From: a virus
DNA: 36,033 nt
Strand: one strand, 5' to 3'
IMG/VR virus record: IMGVR_UViG_3300027763_000134
Location: 1 to 36,033 of that record
Both the position numbers and the translations under genes were made by a program. Under the pieces are notes generated by a model. The model had not been told where the DNA came from. It saw nothing but the letters and a program-made list of their open reading frames with translations, and did not search any database. Position 1 is the stretch's first letter; each line of letters starts with the position of its first letter. Shown in pieces: positions 1-7,002 of this stretch.

Positions 1-964
1 AGGATCTAAAAGATCTGATAAGATTTCTGGTGTATTAAATGCTGGACAAACTAACGTTACAGAATGGTATGCTGTTGCAGGTTGCGCAACTGCTGCTAAT
101 CAAGTGACTGATGTTGATGGCTGGAACGTTAAGTGTGGTGATATCGTAACTTTAACATTACGTGCTCACTCTTCTTACATTGACACATTGTATTTCAATG
201 GTTTCACTCGTTCAGTAACTGTTCAAGCTCCTTGCTGTGATTGTGGTGGAGATCCTTGTACCACTGTTGATGTTCCTGGTTTGATTGATGCTTTCATTTT
301 GAAATTGCAACAACAAGGTCCTGGTATCAACCCAGACAACATTAGCTTCAACACTTTCTATCAATTCCAAAGAATTGGGGATGATGAAAATGCAATCTTA
401 CGTATTTCTGGTAAGGCATTAACCATCTATGGTCAACCATGTGATGTTGCTGCATTCCCTCAAGAATATGACAGAATGTATTTCCGTACTTTTGTTTACT
501 CAGGTCCTGCTACCACTGCTGATTTCATCGTTGCTGATAACTGTAACATTGTTGCTACAGCTGTAATCACTCAACGTTCTTCTTATGCAACTGGTCAACC
601 TGTTGAAATGAGACAATTAGAGAAAAACTACTATAGCTACCAAGCTGGATATTTGAAGCATTTATACAGAATGGCTGGTTTCAACGAGAACTTTGAATCT
701 TATGTTGAAGATGGTTTTACATATAACACCTACTACATCAAATTCAATGAGTATGACAAATCAGCATACAGCTGGGGTGACTACATCAAAGAAGATTCAA
801 TGGTTATCATAGCTGTTCCAGATAATGGATTAACTGCAACTGTTGAAGCTATTTTAGTTGCTGCGTTGGATTCTCCTGCAGGTGGTAATACATGTGTAAC
901 TACTACAACTAGTACAACTACTGTATGGCCTACTACTTCAACAACAACAACTAATATTCCTTAA
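1..964 (+). CDS. Probable major capsid protein, C-terminal part (5' truncated)
   Basis: The reading frame is open to the left edge (first full codon at base 2), so the gene starts outside the window; a GTG at 104 is internal. About 320 residues are visible. They include a Cys-rich patch (CCDCGGDPC) and a Tyr-rich segment (NYYSYQAGYLKHLYRM), and end in a Thr/Ser tail followed by tandem stops TAA TAG. Codon use differs from the neighbours: AAC and TTC are favoured and about half the Arg codons are CGT, whereas downstream genes use almost only AGA. This suggests very high expression. A strong hairpin terminator follows. In crAss-like phages the major capsid gene sits upstream of the fibre, ring and muzzle block, which fits this position. 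The capsid call comes from codon bias, context and general resemblance, not from a diagnostic motif. Another abundant head protein is the main alternative. Confidence 0.55.
   Translation, partial: GSKRSDKISGVLNAGQTNVTEWYAVAGCATAANQVTDVDGWNVKCGDIVTLTLRAHSSYIDTLYFNGFTRSVTVQAPCCDCGGDPCTTVDVPGLIDAFILKLQQQGPGINPDNISFNTFYQFQRIGDDENAILRISGKALTIYGQPCDVAAFPQEYDRMYFRTFVYSGPATTADFIVADNCNIVATAVITQRSSYATGQPVEMRQLEKNYYSYQAGYLKHLYRMAGFNENFESYVEDGFTYNTYYIKFNEYDKSAYSWGDYIKEDSMVIIAVPDNGLTATVEAILVAALDSPAGGNTCVTTTTSTTTVWPTTSTTTTNIP
899..952 (+). repeat. Thr/Ser-rich codon repeat at the end of the capsid-type gene
   Basis: Runs of ACT/ACA with AGT and TCA encode two Thr/Ser blocks (TTTTSTTT and TTSTTTT) separated by VWP, immediately before the C-terminal NIP and the stop. 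It is a low-complexity, probably flexible and surface-exposed tail. Similar tracts lie in the muzzle gene (16443-16520) and in the next ORF (17142-17205). Confidence 0.8.
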
Positions 965-989
965 TAGGAAAATTAGAAATCATATAACC

Positions 990-1039
990 TATGCCAGGGG
1001 AAAGAGAGGATCATCTCAAAATCCTCTGGCATATTTATT
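990..1039 (+). terminator. Rho-independent terminator after the capsid-type gene
   Basis: TATGCCAG at 990-997 pairs with CTGGCATA at 1026-1033. Inside it, AGAGGAT (1005-1011) can pair with ATCCTCT (1021-1027), competing for two bases at the junction. The result is an interrupted stem with an internal bulge, followed by TTTATTTT. It lies 26 bases past the stop codon, and only about 10 bases separate it from the next ATG. Partial read-through must therefore feed the next genes unless a promoter lies within the capsid gene. Confidence 0.75.
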
Positions 1040-1048
1040 TTAAATAAT

Positions 1049-1609
1049 ATGGCATCTCTAAGATTAGATATACTAGTAGTTCCTACATACGATAGTAGAT
1101 TGTTATCTATTAAAGACATATCTACATATGTAACCACTCCTTCAGCACCAAATATTGAAATAACTATTCCTGGAGGATTTGGAACTGTAAACCTACCATT
1201 CAACATCAACTCAATAAATGTATTTAACTCTGCTTCTCTAGGAATAACAGCTCCCACAGATGCAGAAGTTCCTCTTCCAGATGGTGTATATTTTTTAAAG
1301 TATTCTATCACTCCTGCATTTGAGAACTTTGTTGAGAAATCAATAATGCGTGTGGACCAACTTCAAGAGAAGTTTGATCAAGCATTTATGACATTAGATT
1401 TTATGGAATGTGATAGAGCTATTAAAACACAAGCTAAAGTGGAATTGAATAGTATATATTATTTTATACAAGGAGCTATTGCAGCTGCTAATAATTGTGC
1501 TATAATGGAATCTAATAAACTTTATAATCAAGCAAAGAAAATGCTTGATAATTTTCTTAAAAATGGATGTAGATGTTCTGGGAACAATTACATTATAAAC
1601 TTTAATTAA
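1049..1609 (+). CDS. Conserved small virion-associated protein (186 aa)
   Basis: This 186-residue protein starts at an ATG in an A/T-rich leader just after the terminator. The first ~100 residues look beta-rich, with a Pro/Gly-rich stretch (ITIPGGFGTVNLPF) and a strand ending DGVYFLKYSITP. The second half is helical: a conserved-looking pattern of LDFMECD, a helix with GAIAAANNC, and a C-terminal Cys pair (CRC). I recall a protein of this type, with 'YSITP', 'CD' and 'GAIAAAN' features, behind the capsid gene in crAss-like and related Bacteroidota phages. Its function is not known to me. Context suggests a head or head-tail accessory role. The ORF is certain; the role is inferred from position only. 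Confidence 0.75.
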   Translation: MASLRLDILVVPTYDSRLLSIKDISTYVTTPSAPNIEITIPGGFGTVNLPFNINSINVFNSASLGITAPTDAEVPLPDGVYFLKYSITPAFENFVEKSIMRVDQLQEKFDQAFMTLDFMECDRAIKTQAKVELNSIYYFIQGAIAAANNCAIMESNKLYNQAKKMLDNFLKNGCRCSGNNYIINFN

Positions 1610-1610
1610 T

Positions 1611-1709
1611 ATGGGATGTCAATCAACTAAATGTAGAAATTGTACAGTGCACATGCCTGCTTGTCAATTAGTAAATGGTCTTTGTGCAGGATGTCGTTCA
1701 AAAAGTTAA
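1611..1709 (+). CDS. Cys-rich microprotein (32 aa)
   Basis: A 32-codon ORF begins with ATG one base after the preceding TAA and ends in TAA at 1707-1709. It encodes six cysteines (C3, C8, C11, C18, C25, C28), including two CxxC pairs (CRNC and CAGC) and a His at position 14, the composition of a small zinc-binding knuckle. Close spacing on both sides, the clean ATG and the high Cys density argue for a real gene. At this length chance cannot be excluded. No membrane segment or signal peptide is visible. Function is unknown; a small zinc-stabilised accessory protein is one possibility. Confidence 0.55.
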   Translation: MGCQSTKCRNCTVHMPACQLVNGLCAGCRSKS

Positions 1710-1727
1710 ATAAATAAAAATTTAAAA

Positions 1728-1994
1728 ATGTTATCACCAAGACTTTCGGAATGTATAGAATGTTCTAACATTTCTGTATTGCTTTGTGACATTGATCACA
1801 AGCTTGCAGATCTTGCAATCATTCAATATAATAATATTGTGTTTGCTTTAAACAAGCCTTTTCCTGGAGAAGTGATGAGTGATCTTTTAAATTATAAAAG
1901 AATACTTATGTATAGAACATGTAATTGTGACTATGCAGGAAATTTCTCAGTGAATCAAATTGGAAGTAAAATTAAACTTTTAAAAAATAGATAA
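1728..1994 (+). CDS. Conserved hypothetical phage protein (88 aa)
   Basis: An 88-residue protein starts at ATG after an A-rich leader and ends two bases before the next start. Its N-terminus holds a Cys pair (CIEC) followed by a helix with LLCDIDHKLADLA and YNN. The C-terminal half contains LLNYKRILMYRTCNCDYA and an 'IGSKIKLL' ending. The pattern 'ID.KL..LA...YNN...YK.IL..R' is one I associate with small proteins in crAss-like virion clusters, but I cannot name a function. It belongs to the run of small genes between the capsid and fibre genes, so a structural or assembly role is likely but unproven. Confidence 0.7.
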   Translation: MLSPRLSECIECSNISVLLCDIDHKLADLAIIQYNNIVFALNKPFPGEVMSDLLNYKRILMYRTCNCDYAGNFSVNQIGSKIKLLKNR

Positions 1995-1996
1995 TA

Positions 1997-3079
1997 ATGA
2001 GTTGTTCAAATTGTTATAATGGTTGTACAGAAATAGTTTCTGATCAATGTGTAAGATATACAGGAGTTGATATTCCTGCTTTAGGTATTAAAAATGGAGA
2101 TTCTCTATCATACGTTGAACAAACATTGATAGGGTTTTTAGTTTCTACAATAGATGGTTCTGGAATTGTAATTACTATTCCTCAAACTTCTTATTGTGGA
2201 GTGGTTACAAAGTATCTTCCTACTTGTGGAGATATTACAGCTAATGTATTATTTGAAGCATTAGTGAAAGCAGCTTGTGATCTTCAAGTACAAGTGACAG
2301 CAAATGCAACAGCTATTGCTACACAAACCACAAGAATCAATACAATAGAAGCAGATTATGTTATAAACTGTTTATCAGGTGTAACTCCTTCTTCAGGAAC
2401 TCATAACATACTTCAAGCTGTAATCACACAACTTTGTGCACTTGGTATTGATGTACAAACTAACTATGTTCGTATTTCTGATATAAATACATACATTGCA
2501 AATTATTTAGCTCAAGCTGCTCCTCCAAATAATATATCTAGCAAGATGGTTCCTTATGTAGCTGTTCCATATTTTGGAAATACATCAGGCAACTTTGATA
2601 ATACAGGAGCTGGTCTTATAGGAACTATTTGGGAAAAAATATATTTATGTAATGGTGATAATAACACACCTGATCTTAGAGGTAGAGTGACAGTAGGTGT
2701 TACAACAGGAATGAACGGTGTTACACCACTATCTCCTGTAGTAGATCCTTTTTTTAATAATCCAAACTATTCAATTTCTTCTACAGCTGGTTCAAATAAT
2801 ATTACATTGATTGAGAGTCAAATGCCTACACATACACATGCTGCTGTAGCAACTGTCACTCCAAATCCACACAATCATACGTTAAATAACACTGGAGCAA
2901 ATGCTACAGGTACAGGAGAAGACTCTGGACAAAAAACTATGAGAAGTGGTTCTGGAACATTTGTTACAGGTGATACAACTCTTACTGTATCAGTAACAAA
3001 CGCTAGTGCAGGAGGATCTTTTCCACATCCAAACTTTCAACCTGGAATTGGTTGTTTTTATATAATGTACATCCCTTAA
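1997..3079 (+). CDS. Tail-collar-domain fibre protein (360 aa)
   Basis: The C-terminal half matches the Phage tail collar / microcystin-dependent-protein pattern. There is a Gly-Thr-Ile-Trp strand followed by LCNGDNNTPDLRGRVTVG (about residues 218-235), a histidine cluster (QMPTHTHAAV and NPHNHTL), and a C-terminal QPGIGCFYIMYIP. Collar domains form trimeric foot or collar structures in short tail fibres. The N-terminus is Cys-rich (MSCSNCYNGC) and continues with CVRYTGVDIPALGIKNGDSL. That resembles the start of the next protein and probably attaches the fibre to the particle. The gene opens the fibre block and is followed 20 bases later by another appendage gene. The domain call is firm; the exact place on the virion is inferred. 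Confidence 0.85.
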   Translation: MSCSNCYNGCTEIVSDQCVRYTGVDIPALGIKNGDSLSYVEQTLIGFLVSTIDGSGIVITIPQTSYCGVVTKYLPTCGDITANVLFEALVKAACDLQVQVTANATAIATQTTRINTIEADYVINCLSGVTPSSGTHNILQAVITQLCALGIDVQTNYVRISDINTYIANYLAQAAPPNNISSKMVPYVAVPYFGNTSGNFDNTGAGLIGTIWEKIYLCNGDNNTPDLRGRVTVGVTTGMNGVTPLSPVVDPFFNNPNYSISSTAGSNNITLIESQMPTHTHAAVATVTPNPHNHTLNNTGANATGTGEDSGQKTMRSGSGTFVTGDTTLTVSVTNASAGGSFPHPNFQPGIGCFYIMYIP

Positions 3080-3099
3080 TCTAAATAAATTTAATTATT

Positions 3100-4539
3100 A
3101 TGTCATGTCATCCAGGAACTCCCTGTTACAATAATACAACTGTAGATCCTTGTATAACAGCTAATTCTTCTAGTTGTGAAGGAGTGTTATACTATGGTCC
3201 AGCTCTTCCTAATACAGGAATAGATAATCTTGATAATCTTTGTGTAGCTTTTCAAAAAGTGGATGCTGCTATTGCAAATAGTTCAGCAGCTAGCATCACC
3301 GCAAACAATGGTCTTACTAAAACTGGTAATAACATTCAACTTGGTGGTACACTAATAGAAAGTAGTACTATAATCAATACCAATGGAAATGCTCTACTTA
3401 TAACTAATCTTCCTACAGAATCTACTACCCCTGATTTTCTACTTACACAAACATCAACAGGAGTTGTTAGAAAGATTGCACCCACTTCATTAGGTCAACA
3501 AATCACTTTACAGAATAATGTAGGGCTTGTATGGACAAACCCAGGACAAACAAATCTTTCTACATTATATAACACACTTGTTAATCCTGCATCAGTATCA
3601 GTTCAGGTGGGAGGTGCAGCACCTAATACAGCTGCTAATTGGAGTCAACTTACATTAGTGCAAGTGTTAGATGCTATATTATTTCCATTAAGACTTCCTA
3701 CATATATTGTTCCTACAGTTACAATGACTTTAACACCAACACCTGCTACATATTATGAGATTGGTGCAGTGGTAAGTATTGCTGCAACAGGTGTAGGAAA
3801 TACATGGGATGGTGGAGCATTCACTTCTATGAGTTTAGTGAAATCTATAAATAGTCTTTCTCCATCTCTTACAACATATTCAAGCTTTACTGTTACAACA
3901 CTTGCAGCATTTGGTACAGAGTTTGGGTTTGCAGATCCTAATAGTCCTAATGAATCATATACTGCTCCTCAATATACAGAAACTCTCACTATTCCTGCTC
4001 CAATAACTGCACAAGCAGTATCTACTGTTTTATATCAGTTTACAGGAAGTTATAATGCTGGTCTTCCTAAATTACAAAGTGATGGTGTAGCTGATACTAG
4101 AACTGCTGGTACTAATATAAATACACCACAGGCTGCTAGTAGTACATCAAGCTCTTCTATAACATTTAATGGAATCTATCCAATTTTCTGGGGAGTAGCA
4201 AATACACAACTTAGTCCTGCCCAAATTGCATCTGCTATAGTTGGAGGAACTGCTAACAAAATCTTACTTCCTGCATCTGGAACAATCACAGTTCCATACA
4301 ATAATATTTCTGCTCAATATTTATGGGTGGCATATCTTGCAGTTAATACTACCAAAACAAAATGGTTCAACACTGCTTTAAATAATGGAAACATAGGAGC
4401 TCCTACAGATCTTTTTGGTGCAGTGCAAACAGTGAATGTAAATAGTCCAAATTCATACTGGAGTGGTATTTCTTTTAAAACTCATGTGAGTAATTTTACA
4501 ACAATTGTTAATGGTAATATTGAATTTAGAAATGTATAA
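3100..4539 (+). CDS. Tail/head appendage protein (479 aa)
   Basis: A 479-residue protein that looks almost all beta-structure, rich in Thr, Ser, Asn and Ala with few charges, as in phage fibres. The N-terminus (CEGVLYYGPALPNTGIDNLD) resembles the Cys-rich start of the preceding collar protein, so both may use the same attachment site. Residues ~68-80 hold NGLTKTGNNIQLGG, a module also found in the fibre at 7003-8364. The C-terminal ~120 residues (starting near NGIYPIFWGV and containing KTKWFNTALNNGNIG) form a separate domain that could bind receptor. I cannot assign a named family. The appendage role is inferred from composition, shared modules and position. Confidence 0.7.
   Translation: MSCHPGTPCYNNTTVDPCITANSSSCEGVLYYGPALPNTGIDNLDNLCVAFQKVDAAIANSSAASITANNGLTKTGNNIQLGGTLIESSTIINTNGNALLITNLPTESTTPDFLLTQTSTGVVRKIAPTSLGQQITLQNNVGLVWTNPGQTNLSTLYNTLVNPASVSVQVGGAAPNTAANWSQLTLVQVLDAILFPLRLPTYIVPTVTMTLTPTPATYYEIGAVVSIAATGVGNTWDGGAFTSMSLVKSINSLSPSLTTYSSFTVTTLAAFGTEFGFADPNSPNESYTAPQYTETLTIPAPITAQAVSTVLYQFTGSYNAGLPKLQSDGVADTRTAGTNINTPQAASSTSSSSITFNGIYPIFWGVANTQLSPAQIASAIVGGTANKILLPASGTITVPYNNISAQYLWVAYLAVNTTKTKWFNTALNNGNIGAPTDLFGAVQTVNVNSPNSYWSGISFKTHVSNFTTIVNGNIEFRNV
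3295..3354 (+). repeat. Shared fibre module NGLTKTGNNI, copy 1
   Basis: This encodes the segment TANNGLTKTGNNIQLGGTL. A closely matching segment lies at 7469-7528 in a different fibre gene (TADNGLTKTGNNIKLGGNL). It is a protein-level repeat with moderately diverged DNA, consistent with exchange of fibre modules or an old duplication. Confidence 0.75.
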
Positions 4540-4544
4540 TAATT

Positions 4545-6983
4545 ATGGCAATAATATTAAATGATAATGTAGATACAAGAGCACCTAAGCCTACAGATGA
4601 TAGATTTGGTCCATACACAACAACTGCTGCAGCTCTTGCAGGTATTCCTAACTATCAAAGATATGTAGGACTTACAGTGGGTGTTGGCACTCCTATTGTA
4701 GAATGGTGGTTTGATAGTACATTAACTCTTGTTTTAAAAACTACATCTGGAACTGTTACAGGAATCACTGCAGGAACAGGGATAAATATTACAGGAACTG
4801 TAAACCCAACTATATCAGTAACAACTCCTACACAGCTTACAACAAATATATCAACAGATGTTATTACAGATCAAGCAAGTGATACAAAATATCCTTCTGT
4901 AAAAGCAGTAAAAACATATGTAGATGCTAATGTAGCAGGACTATTAGATGATAGAGGTAATTTTGCAGCATCTCCTTCTCCAGGAAACTATCCTACAACA
5001 GGAGGAAGTGGTCCTGCAGGTGCTATTGTGAAAGGAGACATTTGGTTTATATCTGTTCCTGGATTTTTGAATACAACAGAAGTGGGAATAGGAGCAAGTG
5101 TAAGAGCATTAGTAGATAATCCTGGAGTTCTTACTGATGCTGACTGGGATATACTAGATACAGGGCTTGGATTTATTCCTGAGAATGTTGCTAATAAAGT
5201 CTTAAGTGGTTCATCAATTACATCTGATCCAAACAGCGAAACAAAATATGCTTCTTTAAAAGCTCTTACAGAATATCTAGCATCAATTCCTGCAAGCACC
5301 CCTACATTAGAACAAGTGTTAGCAGTCACCCCAGATCAAACTTCTGCAGGATATGATATTAACTTAGAAAGTTTAGATGGAAACTTAACAACAAATGTTG
5401 GAAGAGGAGAATTTAATGTAACAAATGTATCAGCAGGAACTTCTGTTACAGCTGTTGATGATACAATAGCCATAGCTTCTGTAAATGATGAGGTAGTTAT
5501 TGCATCTGATATGATAGAGTTTACTAATGACACTCTTGGAACATTAACAATCACTGCAGTTCCAAACAACAACACTCTAGTTCTTCCAAACCAAAATGCA
5601 ACACTAGTAGCAAGTGTAAACAGTACTATATTTGCTGATGCCTCTACAGGAGACATCACTATTCCCTATGTAGGAGGAACTGGTACAGAAAATTATGTTC
5701 CTAAATGGTCTGCTTCTACAACTCTTGCAGATTCTCAAATATTTGATAATGGTACAAATGTAGGTGTAGGAACAGCAACTCCTGCATATAAGTTAGATGT
5801 TGTTAATACAGCTACTCCTCAAGCAAACTATGCAAGATTTACAAATGAAGATGGCACTAATAAAAATGCAATAATTCTTTCTACATCAGCATCTTCGGCT
5901 ATTTCTTTATTTGGTGCTTCATCAGAAAGAAAATTATTAATAGGTAATGGTATTGCAGGTCTTGCTCCATTTGTTTCTTATAATGATAATATAATTAATT
6001 TTACTTACAGTGATGCTTTAGGAGGAGCAAAAAATCCTGCATCTCTTGTAACATTTACACCACAATTTGTTTATTCAACAGGAACAAATAATCATACTAT
6101 ATTAGATATTCATCCTGAAATAACAATAACAGGAGGAACAAATACACTAAGAGGAATCTATTACAATCCAAACAATACAACAGGTACTCCAACAACTCAC
6201 ATAGCATTTGAAAATACAACAGGAGATAATTACTTAAACTCTAGTTCAGGTAAGACAATAATTGGATATGCTCCATCTTCTTTCTATACTCCAGTAAATA
6301 AGTTAGAAGTAAATGGAGAAATATATACTAACACTGGAATAAGAGTATCAGTTACTAATACTAAAACAGGAATATATCCGTATGATAATTATGGTGGTGG
6401 TTTAGATTTTTTTGCAGCTTCAAATAGACTAGCAACATTTAGGCTAACAAATCCTGGGGGTCAGCATTATCTTTTTGATGCTGGTCACACTTATGGTTTA
6501 GATGTTCTTCCTTGGAATCCAACAGCATCAATGGTCATTAAAGGAAATGTATCTCCAACTGGACCTAATTCTGTTCCTATAACTCAATTACTTATTAATC
6601 CAGAATATTCTCAAGAACCTAGTGGTAATCTTTGGGGTACTGGAACTTTAAGAGGTATATATTATAACCCTACAGTTACATCTTTAAATACATCTACACA
6701 CATTGCTTTTGAGAATACAAGTGGAGATAATGCTTTTAATTCAAGTTCTGGTAAAACTGCTTTTTTTGGACAAGTGGGAATTGGTACAACTAGTCCAAGT
6801 ACATCAGCAAAGGTTCAAATAGATTCTACAACACAAGGTTTCTTACCACCACGAATGACACAATCTGAAAGATTAGCTATTGTTTCTCCTGCAGAAGGGC
6901 TTATTGTATACGATACAACAAATAGTGCATTAGGTGTTTATTCTGGTGGAGGATGGAGAAAACTTTCAATGGAAGCATTTTAA
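4545..6983 (+). CDS. Long tail fibre / receptor-binding protein (812 aa)
   Basis: The N-terminus (MAIILNDNVDTRAPKP, then NYQRYVGLTVG) is shared with the next fibre gene and is probably the particle-anchoring domain. The shaft has fibre-type repeats (TKYPSVKAVKTYVDANV, then a related SETKYASLKALTEYL), followed by VGVGTATPAYKLDV and later VGIGTTSPS, patterns common in fibres of Bacteroidota phages. A ~39-residue unit (RGIYYNP, HIAFENT, SSSGKT) occurs twice. The C-terminus (GFLPPRMTQSERLAI, then GLIVYDTTNSALGVYSGGGW) is a widespread distal module in fibres and cell-surface proteins of Bacteroidota. No enzymatic motif or chaperone autoprotease motif is obvious. Start choice: ATG five bases after the previous stop. 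Confidence 0.85.
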   Translation: MAIILNDNVDTRAPKPTDDRFGPYTTTAAALAGIPNYQRYVGLTVGVGTPIVEWWFDSTLTLVLKTTSGTVTGITAGTGINITGTVNPTISVTTPTQLTTNISTDVITDQASDTKYPSVKAVKTYVDANVAGLLDDRGNFAASPSPGNYPTTGGSGPAGAIVKGDIWFISVPGFLNTTEVGIGASVRALVDNPGVLTDADWDILDTGLGFIPENVANKVLSGSSITSDPNSETKYASLKALTEYLASIPASTPTLEQVLAVTPDQTSAGYDINLESLDGNLTTNVGRGEFNVTNVSAGTSVTAVDDTIAIASVNDEVVIASDMIEFTNDTLGTLTITAVPNNNTLVLPNQNATLVASVNSTIFADASTGDITIPYVGGTGTENYVPKWSASTTLADSQIFDNGTNVGVGTATPAYKLDVVNTATPQANYARFTNEDGTNKNAIILSTSASSAISLFGASSERKLLIGNGIAGLAPFVSYNDNIINFTYSDALGGAKNPASLVTFTPQFVYSTGTNNHTILDIHPEITITGGTNTLRGIYYNPNNTTGTPTTHIAFENTTGDNYLNSSSGKTIIGYAPSSFYTPVNKLEVNGEIYTNTGIRVSVTNTKTGIYPYDNYGGGLDFFAASNRLATFRLTNPGGQHYLFDAGHTYGLDVLPWNPTASMVIKGNVSPTGPNSVPITQLLINPEYSQEPSGNLWGTGTLRGIYYNPTVTSLNTSTHIAFENTSGDNAFNSSSGKTAFFGQVGIGTTSPSTSAKVQIDSTTQGFLPPRMTQSERLAIVSPAEGLIVYDTTNSALGVYSGGGWRKLSMEAF
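6139..6255 (+). repeat. Internal fibre repeat, copy 1
   Basis: It encodes a ~39-residue unit with key elements TLRGIYYNP, THIAFENT and NSSSGKT. Copy 2 lies at 6643-6758 in the same gene, about 500 bases downstream, with the same order of elements and similar spacing. Confidence 0.8.
6643..6758 (+). repeat. Internal fibre repeat, copy 2
   Basis: Second copy of the RGIYYNP / HIAFENT / SSSGKT unit. It differs mainly in the variable middle (TVTSLN instead of NNTTGTP). It is probably a repeated beta structural unit in the fibre shaft. Confidence 0.8.
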
Positions 6984-7002
6984 AATCAATAAATAATAAA
7001 AG

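Noticed and set aside
973-1311. Reverse-strand open frames, for example 973-1311, 4988-5329, 7188-7559, 33650-34162
   Set aside because: They lie opposite well-supported forward genes, have compositions expected of antisense frames (Ser/Ile/Phe/Cys-rich), and lack their own leaders.
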